The notes beneath the pieces are model-generated. The model did no database searches, was not told the origin of the DNA, and was given only the letters and a program-made list of their open reading frames with translations. From Saturnia japonica (lineage: Eukaryota; Arthropoda; Insecta; Lepidoptera; Saturniidae), in NCBI GenBank assembly GCA_033032175.1, contig CM065312.1:9936001-10000000 (forward strand): DNA of 64,000 nucleotides. Reading direction: 5' to 3'. Positions 13,041-26,612 of this stretch are shown one piece after another; the first letter of the stretch is position 1, and each line of letters starts with the position of its first letter. The translations under genes were made by a program, and so were the position numbers.

Positions 13041-13253
13041 CACTATTACTCCTAGCGGAGAGAGGCAACACGAGATGGCGTATGTATGCAGTACTTATGC
13101 ACGCAAACATTCAAAAATACCATCATAATATTGGATAATTTTACCATTATATATTATCACTATTTGATCTGAAAATAAAATGAATGAAATAAGTATTTAT
13201 TACGGCTTATAAATACTGCGAAGTAATAGAAAAAAAAACACTATATATTAATA

Positions 13254-14330
13254 GGTCGGGGAAAAAGTTTTTTTTACATTTATTTACAGTATATATGTGC
13301 CGTTTTGTTCGATGACTTTCTGCCATTTTGTAGGTAGACATGATTCCGTTGCTATAGAAACTTTGGGACTTCTGATCAAAAAAACGCGACAAATAGTTTT
13401 GGCAGTCGTCTCTTGATGTTAACCTTACAGAACCTAAAGAATTCTGAAGAGACCGAAACAGGTGAAAATCTGAAGGTGCAAGGTCAGGATTATATGGTGG
13501 ATGCACTAACACCTCCCAGCCAAACTCTCTTAATTTTTGCCGAGTGGTTAAAGATGTGTGTGGTCTAGCGTTGTCTAGCATGTTAATCAATTCCGGCTGC
13601 TTTCTCTCAACTGCTTCCTTTTTTCTCATCAGTTGTTGGCAGTAAATATCCGAATCGATGGTTTGGCCGTGCGGTAAAAGCTCATAAATGAACAATGCCC
13701 TTCCAGTCCCATCATACACACAACATAACCTTATTTCGAGTTAGCCCTGGTTTAGCCAGTCTGTGAAGCATGATCGACCCGAGACCACGACCTTTTTCGC
13801 GCGTTTTTGTCGTACGTAATCTACTTTTCATCGCCAGTTATCAATCTCTTCAAAAACGATTCGGTTTCATTACGTCTCAATAATAAATAGCAAATGAGTA
13901 CACGGTTCATTAGGTTTCTTTCAGTGAGCTCGTGTGGCACTCAAAATTCGAGCTTTTTGGGTATGGGTAAAAAACTGTTTTGTGGTCAATTTCCAGTTCT
14001 TCAGCTACATCGTAACTACTGATATGCCGATCTTGCTCCACTTTTTCAAAATTGGCGTCCATTTTATTCGTAACAGGGCGACCTGAGCGAGGTACATCTA
14101 TAACATCAAAGTTGCCGGACTGAAAACGTTTGAACCAACTTTGAGCTACTCTTACTGACACTGCATTAGGTCCATAAACATCACAATTTTTTTTCGCTGC
14201 TGGAGTTGTATTTTTGCCTTTTTTGAAAAAATATTTTAAAATATATCGAAATTCTTCATTAGATTCATTCATTTTTTTAGAAAGAAAAAATATGAAAGAT
14301 AGCGGGAAACAACTTTTTTTATTTTTTCAT
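13254..14330 (-). mobile_element. Degenerate mariner element with transposase pseudogene
   Basis: The minus strand reads first an N-terminal transposase part (14272-13910): FRYILKYFFKKGKN, then NAVSVRVAQSWFKRFQSGNF and VIDVPRSGRPV, the paired-HTH DNA-binding region. The catalytic part follows (13719-13207): LDNARPHTS (second Asp) and HPPYNPDLAPSDFHLF (third Asp), the mariner DD34D pattern, ending just before the terminus. The plus-strand left end, 'ggtcggggaaaaagtt' after a TA at 13252-13253, is a mariner inverted terminus. The right end near 14310-14330 is badly decayed. The ORF is broken between 13720 and 13910, so it is dead. A complete copy would be about 1.3 kb with ~345 codons. Confidence 0.85.
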
Positions 14331-15447
14331 TTTAATGTTACCATAACCAGCCAGATAGATACAAATAGTACAGCCAAACAAATTTTATAACATGTTTTAT
14401 ACCTACGTCTAAATAAATAATAAAATCTAATATAAAATAACTGTGTAATATAATATGATAAATTCGTAAAATTCTAGAAAGTGTGAATTTTAAGGTTTAT
14501 ACCTGCGACTTTTGTCTTACCTAGATAGGAGATTATAAAATAGAAGAAAAAAGAATCGTTTTCTCAAATATTTAATATAAACATATTACATTAATTATCA
14601 AAGTCAGATCCATACACTCTTAAACATAAATGTGGGTTGTTTTTACGGTGAGAAGAATAACCTTACAATTATTAACTATACATTAATTGTGTAATAAATT
14701 GTCACATATTGTTCACTAACATTAAAAAGCAATCTTAATTAAATTGAAGAGAGAAATTACAATTTTAAATTGACGATATTATCATGCCACTGTTATGTTG
14801 TGTGCTATCCAACTGCAGCCCGGCAAAAATCGACGCTAAAACCAAGATTAATCAAACATTGACATCTGGATACTTCTACAAACATATAGAGATTCTAATT
14901 TTAATGTTTACTGGAGTTTAACAGTTAAACCATTCATTCGCATTAATCGCATTGATCAACGCGCAACCCACGTGAATCATTCAATTTATCATAAACATTT
15001 AGGTACATGGGCATTAAAATCTTAATCTATTTTTCCATTTTTATCAGATATTTTTCCATTTCTATCAGTTTTTTCTCAAATTTCGTCAAACTTACGTTTT
15101 TTTTTTGTCATTCTTAATTATACATCGAAATAAAATAAGATATAGATAAAAAAATATGGTTCAACTTGCACATCCGTTAGTAAATTGTAACATATTATTT
15201 TAAGTAATAAAATTTCTATAGAACTACCACAACGAAATATTAGACATTGTCATAAGCCTCATTATTTTAGAATTTCTAAATTTAAAAATAAAATAATCCT
15301 ATGCTTATAATATTTTGGATTAAAGTATTTTTATGTAAAATATAACATTTATAAAATAGATCACATTCAGGAAATCTCTAAAACTAAAGAAAATGTTCAA
15401 TAATTATCAAGAGACATGTTAAACAGCTCCTTAAGTGACAGTTAATC
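14331..15447. other. Rab4 downstream DNA, no gene seen
   Basis: AT-rich sequence between the mariner relic and the Rab4 stop. It should contain the Rab4 3' UTR. No exon or mobile-element terminus recognised. Confidence 0.5.
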
Positions 15448-17253
<1,806 letters not shown>

Positions 17254-17930
17254 ATTTAACTAAAATAGGCTTTTTATTAGATCTATAGCTTTAAATGTTA
17301 ATATTTAATTCTAGTAAAATTGATAAGTGTATTATCTATGGATATGCAAATTTATCTGAAATAATTTATTTTAAATCAACGTTACGCTCACATCTCACAT
17401 TAGGCTTGTCGAAAAAAAATCGTCTATGAAATATAAACAGATTAGAACATATGTAGGGACGATTCGAAGCCGCTCTTTGATTAATACCAAGTACTCATAC
17501 AGGTATCAATTAAAAGAATCGATACCTCAGTCATTACTACTTCAAAGGTTTGATACTTGTGAGTACTCAAATCATTTTATACGGCCGAATGACCTTATTT
17601 TGTCTTTTTTTTCCTCTCAACTAAGCTCTGGTAGTTTTGGTAGGTTTTCAAAGTTGCCGAAGTATATTTTTGGAATCCAAATCATCCTAATTCAGGTATC
17701 GAATCAAAGTATCAAACCCGAATTCGGTACCACTTTAAAGATTCCAGTTATCACTCTTTATCTTATCAATACCCAATAAATGCATATAAGAGCTGTAGCA
17801 CAAAATACAAGCCACTTTTCGAATTTAATAATTTTATTAAAAATTTAATGACTACTGACCATTATCTGGATCTGAATGAAAGTTATACTCACTAGTCCTA
17901 TAAACTATAGAAATGTTGACAGTCAATCGA
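17254..17930. other. Rab4 upstream region, nothing specific recognised
   Basis: Lies immediately 5' of the Rab4 start (minus strand) and presumably includes its 5' UTR and promoter. I could not point to a TATA box or initiator with confidence. The plus-strand ORF at 17426-17779 has no recognisable motif. Confidence 0.4.
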
Positions 17931-17939
17931 TACTGAAGG

Positions 17940-18724
17940 AGTAATTCAATACACATCTAAAGGGAAAAGATGGATTCTTATAAATGCAGGAAGTAAAAAT
18001 GGGTTTGTGCCGAACTCTCTTCTCATTTTCAGTAGCACATATAAACAAGAACATTATCATTCAAAAATGAATCAAAGCAATTTTACGAAATGGGTGACTA
18101 AAAAACTAATTCTGAACCTAGAATACCGATCCTTAATTGTAATGGACAACGTACTCTAACACTCTTTAATTAAAAATATAGCTCCTACAACATCCAGTAA
18201 TGTAGCTGATATTAAATTATGGCTAGCAGAAAACCATATCAATTTTGATCCGAAACTCCGAAAACCAATGCTGCTGGACTTGGTAAAAAAGAATAACCCG
18301 GAACCGATTTTTGAAATTGATGAACTACTTGGGGAGCACGGGCATACCTTAACATTGTGATAGAATTGATATGGCCTTTAGTAAAAACGAATCTGGCAGC
18401 ACAGAACGTAGGGGCAAGAGATATAAAACAATTAACAGAAGAGGCCTTCGCTTCCATAACTACTTGTGATTGGAAAGCATGTTGCGAATATGTTAAAAAG
18501 ATTAAAAAGGAGAATTATGAACGATGTCAAACAATGTATAATAACATGTATAAATTGATCATCCAAGTTGGTGAAGACAGTTCTAGCGAGTCTAAGTCAC
18601 AATCAGCAAATGAAGATCTTACTTCTTATTAGCCAAATACCTCACACTAAGATTCTGTTCAGGAGATAGAAGGAAACATCTCTGGTATTGTATATTTAGA
18701 TTTTGATATGTTAAATGACGCTTA
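17940..18724 (+). pseudogene. IS630/Tc1-like DDE transposase fragment
   Basis: Plus-strand pieces in changing frames: WILINAGSKNGFVPNSL (about 17972-18022), NFTKWVTKKLILNL and IVMDN (second catalytic Asp region, about 18080-18150), and LAENHINFDPKLRKPMLLDL. From 18357 follow LIWPLVKTNLAAQNV and an acidic Ser/Glu tail ending near 18724. This is the catalytic half of a DDE_3-type transposase common in insects, the same kind as the relic at 61.0-62.1 kb. Several stops and frame changes make it inactive. The N-terminal helix-turn-helix half and both termini are missing. Confidence 0.75.
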
Positions 18725-20311
18725 AAATACACAATTAAATAAAAATTTACTCAAACCCAGGAACGTCTCCTTTTATTGGCTGAATATAATGCAGTAAAAG
18801 CTTCTTATACGCGCTTCCTTCATTCGCGGATTTAAAAAATGCGACAAATCAACTGTACCATCGGAACGGAAAATCCGAAGATAAAATAAGGTTAAAATTA
18901 TATTGGATAATATTGAATGTGATCCTGATATGAGTGTTATGGAATGCTGGAAGAAATTTGACATAGCAAAATTCATCGTAAACAAAAAAATTATTGGAAG
19001 AACTAAAGCCATACACATTTATATCATGCTGTAAAAAATTGTGGCCTGCTCTGACTGCAGAAAATAATTATGAATCTGTTGAAATTCAAACTCTGAGTGC
19101 AAACGTAGCCGAAATCGCGAATGGAATAGGACGAGATAGCAGCGGCGTAGCTAAGGGGGGGGGGGCCGCCCCGGGTTTCACCAGTTTAGGGTTGACACCC
19201 GAGCCCGACTATGACCATCAGTTGTAGTTCTTTCTACCTATAAAAAATCGTAAATCTATGGCAGAGAGCATAACCTCCACTAATAAAATTATCTAGGTAA
19301 CTATGATATCGTACCACGAGCATAATAAATTGATATTTAGAAAAAAAAAACACTGTGCACACTGTCAATCGATCTGGAATTCCCCCAAAATTTAATACCC
19401 CGTTCGCGCATAACCAACGCTAGTCACGGGATTCCCTCAATATAGCGCTCGTCTCTTATATTGTGGATTGGGCCATTTCTTTTGTTTCCGACCGCATTCA
19501 TTTCAATATTCTCTTACGTGAAAGCGTGAACGTCTAGTGCAAAGTGTTTGTTAATTATTAGATATTATAAATAACATTTTTTGTATAAAAACCGATTTAA
19601 TACAGTCGATTCTTGAAGAAAATAAACAAGGTAATTGAAGTATTTTTGTTATTACAGGTAATACTTACATTTTTCATTCATTTTGTATCTAATAGCAGTA
19701 TCTTAGATAATTTTGACAAACCCTTCAATTATTTTGTTCTCTTTTAATTACTGTGTATTTTAAAACTATATTATTGAGCCATCCTAAATGATAAAAAGGT
19801 ACCTACAGAAGGTATTTTAGACGGATTGCAATAATATTTTATTGTTTAGCCTGGGAAAGTATTACTATCTACTAAAAGTATTTATTTATTAAAATAGGTT
19901 TTAAAGGCTTTGCTGGCGTAAAAAGATTTTATTTATATTTCTACACGTTTTATCATATTACTTTAGGTAATAATGTTTAATTGTAAATAATATTCTTATT
20001 TATTATTTACTTACTTATTATTTTATTTTATTATAGCAATGGGATTTCTTTACAAAAACGGAATATATTAAGTTTAGATTTTAGATTGAAAGTAATCATA
20101 ATCATATCTATTGTGAATAAAAAGACGTCCACAATATTTTAATGTGTGCTAAATTAATAGCGCTTGTTTTATTCTTGTTTCTTACAAAGTTACAGTAGTT
20201 CGTAGTAACAATGTGGTTTCTTAATAACGTTCTTGACTGTAGTTTGCTTGTAGATTCGCTGCTTGCTGTTGCTGGTGTTGTGGTGTTTCTCGAACTGATC
20301 GTAGTACTGCC

Positions 20312-20400
20312 TTTTTTTGTTTTTTTTTTAGATCTGACTACACTGTTAGCCTTAGGGGCCCTAAAGCCGCTGCGGCTTTTACAGCTTCACCGGACTTGTA
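20312..20400 (-). repeat. Short LINE 3'-tail insertion with 11-bp target duplication
   Basis: Minus-strand insertion of a Jockey-like LINE tail. It begins CAAGTCCGGTGAAGC, has the self-complementary AGCCGCAGCGGC stem, and ends in an A run (a T run on the plus strand). It is flanked by GTAGTACTGCC at 20301-20311 and 20401-20411. The hallmarks fit target-primed reverse transcription. It sits inside the hAT element, giving three levels of nesting. Confidence 0.85.
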
Positions 20401-20530
20401 GTAGTACTGCCGCCCTCTCCGCTATATTTAACCTCGCCCTTTCCTCGTTACCGGTCGTGCGATGGATTCCGTGCGGGGCGTCGCTCAGCCAATGAGCGCG
20501 CACGCCCTGTGTGCGGCAGTACCATGAGTC

Positions 20531-20561
20531 ACCATGCCAGATGTTCCGAGTCTGGCATGGT
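20531..20561. other. Perfect 11-bp stem hairpin inside the hAT element
   Basis: ACCATGCCAGA (20531-20541) and its exact reverse complement (20551-20561) surround a 9-nt loop. It could be a subterminal or structural motif of the element, or the scar of an older insertion. No Rho-independent-type role applies in an animal genome. Confidence 0.7.
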
Positions 20562-22474
20562 TCATCCTTACAACTAGTGAAATTTATACATTTAAACTTA
20601 CAACTAGCTATATTCTTATTCTAATCGTTTTAAAATACACATATTCACACATATTAAGTTTATATTATTATATCTATTCCTAACACGTATTTATAAACCT
20701 TATTCCTAACACGTATTATTTCATTTATTTGTTCATTCTATACTATTAGACTATCGTTATTCGCTCGCCTCGCTCTCTGTTCGCAACAATATCATACAAC
20801 TTCGCGTACGTTGATTTGGCTCCGAGATGAGTAGCTCGAGCACTCGTGGCACGGATATCACAATCAACGGTGGAGTATTTAACTAGTATTTTTCTAATAA
20901 TACTTAAATACATATTTACATCCAGACGCAGGATTGTTAATTTATATAAAAATATATTTCACAAAGCTAGTTACGTAACGTGTAGGTGTTTATTTACTGT
21001 TATAATTAGTTTATAAAATCAACTTATCACTTACTAACTAAAAATATTTTTTAGAATACCCAGAACGAAATATGCCTCGGGGAATTCATACTTCGAAAAG
21101 AGAAAGCGGGTTCCAACAGAGAAAAGCCAAAAAGGCTAAAATGGATGAAACTCAGAGCATGTCCGGTTCTCTTTTCAAATATGTCACAAAAGCAGATAGC
21201 GGCCAAAGTTCAAGTAAAGTACCCAAGTCTCCTGCTGACGAAAAATATGATTCACATCTTGGAGACTCACATTCAGATAGCAACATCGACAATACAGAAT
21301 CAATGAAGGCGACCCAGGACCTTGATGGAATCAAAATAAATAATGAAAATGACGCCGTTAATGCTACTTTCGGAGATAGCATTAGCTTCGAAAAATCAGT
21401 TCAACACTTAATGTTCGCATTGACATTATAAAAAAGGGCAGTGAACATTTCCAGAACAAAGAAGGACCGTTTCCTACTGTATCTCGTCATGGTTCAAAGA
21501 TTAAAGGTGATTCTCGTCATCTTTCACAGGAATGGTTTTATAAACAGATGCCTAGTAGTGAAAAAATTCTACGATAATGGATGGTATTTTCTCCTATATC
21601 AAATAACCTGTACTGTTTTTGCTGTCGTTTATTTGCCGTCAGTAACATACAAACAACATTTACAACTGGATTTCAGAAGTGGTGGAAACTAAATCCTAAA
21701 GTATTGGGCCATGAAACTTCAAGTTATTTATAACAATATGTGCATCAGTTACTTCATGTGAGAGGAGTTTCAGCAAATTAAAATTAATTTAAAATTACTT
21801 GCGGTCTACAATGACTGAAACCAGATTAAACAATCTTGGTATTTTAACGATAGAACATGAAGCAACACGAAATATAAATTGTGAAGACGTGATTTCGGAC
21901 TTCGCTAGTTTCAAAGCTAGAAGGAAGAAATTTTAATTTTTAACAAAGTAATTTGTTTCACATAATATTCAAATATTTGTAATAGGTACTCGTATTTTAA
22001 TAAAACGTAAATGATTATAACTTTTTTTATGTGAACAGTTTCGATTGAGTTTTGGGGTGACACCTATGCTAGCTACGCCACTGCGAGATGGGTTCGAACC
22101 GATAGAATCAAGTGACATTCAAAAGTTGGTTGAATCGTAAAATGAAGATTTGACTGAAACCGACGTGGAGAAAATGTTAAATTCCCAGCCCATTGAAGAA
22201 GAGGCTTCAACAAGCACGAGAAACGTGACGAGGTTAATTTAAAAAAATCTTAGTGAAGGTTTAAGAATAGCAAATGAGCAGCTTTGTGATTTCTTTATAA
22301 AAATTTATTCGTCTATGGAACGAAGTCTTATTTTAAGAGGCAAATTGTTGATGCCACTGCTGAATATCAGTCTGAATTGAAGGAGCTTCTAAAAACTGCC
22401 AAGCATAAAAAGATTACATAATTCTTTATACCATTGCCTAAGCCTGAATATAATAATTAATCAATATGGTAAAA

Positions 22475-23110
22475 AATTTCCATTAAATTCATTTTTTTAT
22501 AATTATTTTTTATTTTGTCATCAAGAACGTGTACCCTATAATCCCATAAAAATTACCATTCCTTATTCACGTTTTCTGTATTCGAGGTATATTTACGGAA
22601 CATATACCCCGCGAATAGAGCTTTTAATGTAATTATTTTCGTATACAGATAATAGATTTTTCACATGCTAAAGCATTTATTCAATAAAGCATTTATTGTA
22701 ATTACGATTTTGTTAGATTTCTTCCTATTACACTTTTAAACTTATTAATGTTTAATAAAACAAATCTTAGAATGTAATCTTTAAAAAAAATAAACAATAT
22801 AAAAAATTATGGATAAGTTAATAAAGTGTTTTTATTTCTCCTTCAGGTTACAAAGATAATTAAGTATCTACTACAGAGATAAGCTATATTACTTTTCTGT
22901 ACGCACAGGTGCTTACTTAAAATAATATGATAATAGTAAGTAATTATCAAAACTGGTTAGTATTCTCAGTATACAGTGTTGCTATGTAAAGGGCTGTGGA
23001 GCCCTCATTTTTTGTCTACTGTTTTCAGACGGGCTGTAATTGTGACATTAATAGTTCTGATATTGTTGTTCAATATCAAACTATGTAAATGTGTGCAGAT
23101 AAGTACTCAT
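22475..23110. other. AT-rich DNA between mobile elements
   Basis: No exon, repeat terminus or RNA gene recognised. Confidence 0.45.
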
Positions 23111-23112
23111 TT

Positions 23113-26100
23113 GAGGTATCATCATCATCATCATCATTTCAGCCGCAGGACGTCCACTGCTGAACATAGGCCTCCCCCATAGATCTCCAGAGCGACCGAT
23201 CTTGTGCGGCCTGCACCCAACGGCTCCCAGCGACCTTTATTATGTCGTCTTTCCATCTAGTGGGGGGCCGTCCTACGCTGCGCTTTCCGGTGCGTGGTCT
23301 CCACTCGAGAACCTTTCTGCCTCAACGGCCGTCAGTTCTCCGAACTATGTGCCCCGCCCACTGCCACTTCAACTTGCTAATCCTTTTGGCTATGTCGGTT
23401 ACCTTAGTTTGTCTACGGATCTCCTCATTTCTGATTCGATCTCGTAGAGAAACACCAAGCATAGCCCTCTCCATAGCTCGCTGAGCGACCTTGAGCTTTC
23501 TTATGAGGCCCACAGTGAGCGACCATGTCTCTGTGCCGTATGTCATCACTGGCAACACACACTGGTCAAAGACTTTCGTCTTGAGGCACTGAGGTATTTT
23601 GGACGAGAAGACGTCGCGCAGTTTCCCGAACGCTGCCCAGCCGAGTTGGATTCGTCGACTGACCTCTTTTTCAAAGTTGGACCGGACCTACCTAACTGGA
23701 CTGTTTTTCCTAGGTAGACATATTCTTCAACAACTTCTAGACAAGAGTTCCCTACTGATACTGGGGTGGGCACCACATGGATATTCGACATGATTTTCGT
23801 CTTGTCCATGTTCATTTTAAGGCCCACCTGTTGAGAAACTTTGTCGAGGCCATCGAGCATTGTGCCAAAATCTTCCAGCGATTCTCCCATGACTACGATG
23901 TCGTCAGCAAATCGAAGGTGAGTGATGTACTCGCCATTAACATTGATACCGAGTCCTTGCCATTCCAAGAGTTTGAAGGCGTCCTCTAGAGCGGCGGTAA
24001 ACAGTTTCGGAGATATTACGTCTCCCTATCTAACGCCTCTTCTCAAAGGACTTGCCTTCGTGCACTGCTCCTGTACTCGGACCGACATGGTGGCGTTGTT
24101 GTACAAGCACTTCAACACATCGATATATCGATAGTCAATACGGCACCGCTGGAGAGACTGCAACACTGCCCAGGTTTCGACCGAATCAAAGGCTTTTTCG
24201 TAGTCCACGAACGCTAAGCATAAAGGCAGATTATACTCCTCAGTCTTCTGTATAATCTGCCGCAGCGTATAGATGTGGTCTACGGTGCTAAAGCCTTTTC
24301 GGAAACCGTCTTGTTCGGGAGGCTGAAAGTCATCAAACTTGTGCTCGAGACGATTCGTGATGACCCTCGAAAACAGCTTATAAACATGGCTCAGCAACGA
24401 GATGGGCCGATGGTTCTTCAATAAGGTTTTATCATTTTTCTTAAAGAACAGGACCACCACGCTGCCGCCCCACGTTTCCGGCGTTTTACCCTCGAGTATA
24501 ACGGAATTAAAGAGCTTCTGCAGGACCTTAAGTACCGGTGTTCCACCCGCTTTAAGAAGCTCTGATGTAATTCCGTCATCACCCGGCGCCTTGTTGTTCT
24601 TAAGCTGCTTAAGGGCTAACCTAATCTCGTACAGGGTGATGTCGGGGATATCTTCGGTATAGTGTCGGGTCAGCCCGGCTCTCGGATCTGTAGCCGGGCT
24701 GGTAACAGGCTTAGTTGACGAGGTATATAACTGCCCATAGAACCTTTCGATCTCCCTTAATACCTCTGGCTTGGTGGACGCTACGCTGCCATCATCTATT
24801 TTCAGCTTTGTCAACTGGCTCTGCCCAATAGATGCATTCCTTGCGAAGACTTTGGAGCCTTTATTCCGCTCTATCGTCTCTTTAATACTTTTGGTATTGT
24901 AAGACCGGACATCGTGTCGCAAGGATTTATGAATAGATCTATTGAGCTGCCTATAGGACTTAGCGTCATCGGAAGACTGCAGCGCTATACCACGTCGATC
25001 CGCCATGAGTTTTCGGGTTAGATCTGATATCTTTTGAGTCCTATTGCTACGGTGAGTTTTAAAGAACTTTGACCCAACCGCATGGACAGTTTCTACCAGC
25101 CTATTACTAATATCATCTACGGAGACGCAACTATCTAGGCAATCGAATTGGTTTTTCAATTCGAGTTGAGAATTAGAGGGTCGGAGCGTAGACTTCATCA
25201 GGCGAGACCTTTCTATTTTTAGATTGATATTCAATGTGCCTCTAACCATTCGGTGATCAATGCCGGTTTTCACTCTGTGGATCACAGTGACATCATTCAA
25301 TATTTGTCTCTTCGTGGTCATGATGAAGTCTATCTCATTTTTCGTGGAACCATCGGGGCTCATCCAGGTCCATTTCCTATGAGGTGGCTTCTGGAAGAAA
25401 GAGTTCATCAGAAAGAGTCCCTCTTTCTCCATAAAATCGGCCAACCTCTGACCCCTAGGGTTCCGTTGCCCATAACCAAATTGCCCCACTCCCAACTCTT
25501 CACCATCTCTTTTGCCCAGCTTTGCGTTATAGTCTCCCATTACAACATTGAAGTGGGTTTTCGAAGTATGTATGGCCCTACTAATGTCCTCATACAAAAC
25601 CTCCACTTCATCATCAGGGTGTGCCGAGGTTGGTGCGTAAACCTGTATGACCTTCAACGAATATCTTTTGGATATTCTGAGTATCAGGTACGTTACCCTG
25701 CTCGACACACTGTCGATGGTCACGATGTTGTTAATGAGAGACTTCCGGACGATAAACCCGACACCACCTAGGGACTGTTGGTCGCCCTCCCTGTAATAGA
25801 ACAAGTTACCGGATTTCATGATTATCGTGTCCTCACCCTCTCTTCGTACTTCTGATAACCCTATAAGATCCCAGTGTAACTTGTCTATTTCCTCTTCCAG
25901 CTCGACAATCCTCTCGTCAGTCCTCAAAGTGCGATTATTATATGTTGCCAGGGCCAGTTGTCGTGGGGGACGGTAGCTGGAACTCTTCCGGGGATTCTTA
26001 GCACTCCCTGCCCCGCCGTTACCGAATCTAGGAATAGCGGGGCCGCCGGGGACTGGGGGCCTGGTCGTTCTTGTCGTTTTCATAGGGGGGATTTGCCCAT

Positions 26101-26330
26101 ACTCGACACGCTGGGCATGCGGGTTGGCGAGTGCAGATATTGCTTTTTGTTGTTTAAGTGGGGGATGCTGCTGCCCATCCCCTAGCTTTTTTTCCCTTAG
26201 TCGCCTCTTACGACATCCACGGGTAGAGAAGGAGGGGTCAATTCTAAGCCGGAACCACCACATATACCACCATACACCAAATAAAGATAAAATTACGTTT
26301 TTAAAATGCGTTACTTTTGTGATCAAAATG
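23113..26330 (-). mobile_element. RTE-type LINE, nearly full length, recently inactivated
   Basis: One ORF runs from 26326 to 24026 on the minus strand. It contains an AP endonuclease domain (LALATYNNRTLR at the start, GLSEVRREGE, VMGDYNAKLG, NEIDFIM, and a GIDHRMV end) and then the reverse transcriptase (HRPISLLSHVYKLFSR, QDGFRKGFSTVDHI, LAFVDYEKAFDSV). An in-frame stop (24028-24026) interrupts it just before GDVISPKLF. The same frame then continues with LRFADDIVVMGESL, the FADD active site. Near 23690 a frameshift occurs, after which VLPVMTYGTETWSL and KLKWQWAGHIVRRTD complete the tail, stopping at 23139. The 3' end is a short GAT/ATG tandem (23118-23136), typical of RTE elements. One stop and one frameshift are the clear lesions seen, so the insertion is fairly young. 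Confidence 0.88.
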
Positions 26331-26612
26331 TTACTTTTTGAGAGGCCTTGGTAACTTTGCGCCTTCGGCCTCTGGCAACACTGGACAATAGTGTCAAAGA
26401 CAAGACAAAATTACTTACAATTGAAATAACGATTAACTTTTTTTATAAAATATCTACCTACTTCGTCTATTAAAATAATATGTTGTTTACATGCCATGTT
26501 TGTATATCTTTTATATTAAATTATAAAAATATTTTCTTCATAATAATAAACATAATATGTTAATGCATGATGCCAAATTGTAATTTTGCAGAACGTTTTA
26601 ACAACATTCAAG

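Larger units (their letters stand above)
19140..22083 (+). mobile_element. hAT element with terminal repeats and 8-bp target duplication
   Basis: Ends are CAGCGGCGTAGCTA at 19140 and, inverted, TAGCTACGCCACTG ending at 22083, the common hAT terminus type. The flanks are CGAGATAG (19132-19139) and CGAGATGG (22084-22091), an 8-bp target duplication with one mismatch, as expected for hAT. Inside, 21072-21431 encodes a basic Lys/Arg/Ser-rich N-terminus (KRESGFQQRKAKKAKM..) typical of ZMYM/hAT transposases. About 21720-21935 encodes, with frame breaks, the hAT C-terminal dimerisation region (..CERSFSKLKLI.., LNNLGILTIEHE). The catalytic middle is missing, so this is an internally deleted, non-autonomous copy. 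A poly-G tract lies close to its left end (about 19157-19166). Confidence 0.85.
18755..22470 (+). pseudogene. Pogo/Tigger-type transposase remnant, split by a hAT insertion
   Basis: The left part (to 19139) includes MSVMECWKKFDIAKFIV and LKPYTFISCCKKLWPAL, matching the C-terminal region of Tigger transposases. The right part resumes at 22084: the decayed tail FEPIESSDIQKLVES, DLTETDVEKMLN, a Glu-rich stretch, then LSEGLRIANEQL. It ends in a Lys-rich tail near 22430, as in Tigger proteins. The reading resumes where the hAT element ends, so they were once contiguous. Many stops, hence dead. No Tigger termini found. Confidence 0.7.

Noticed and set aside
17426..17779. 117-codon ORF upstream of Rab4
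   Set aside because: No recognisable motif, no splice context, low-complexity composition. Not supported as a gene.
23118..23136. ATC trinucleotide run as a stand-alone microsatellite or expansion locus
   Set aside because: It is the normal 3' end repeat of the RTE LINE.
24052..26185. Plus-strand ORFs (such as 25253-25771, 172 codons) across the RTE LINE
   Set aside because: They are antisense to the coherent endonuclease/RT reading on the minus strand.
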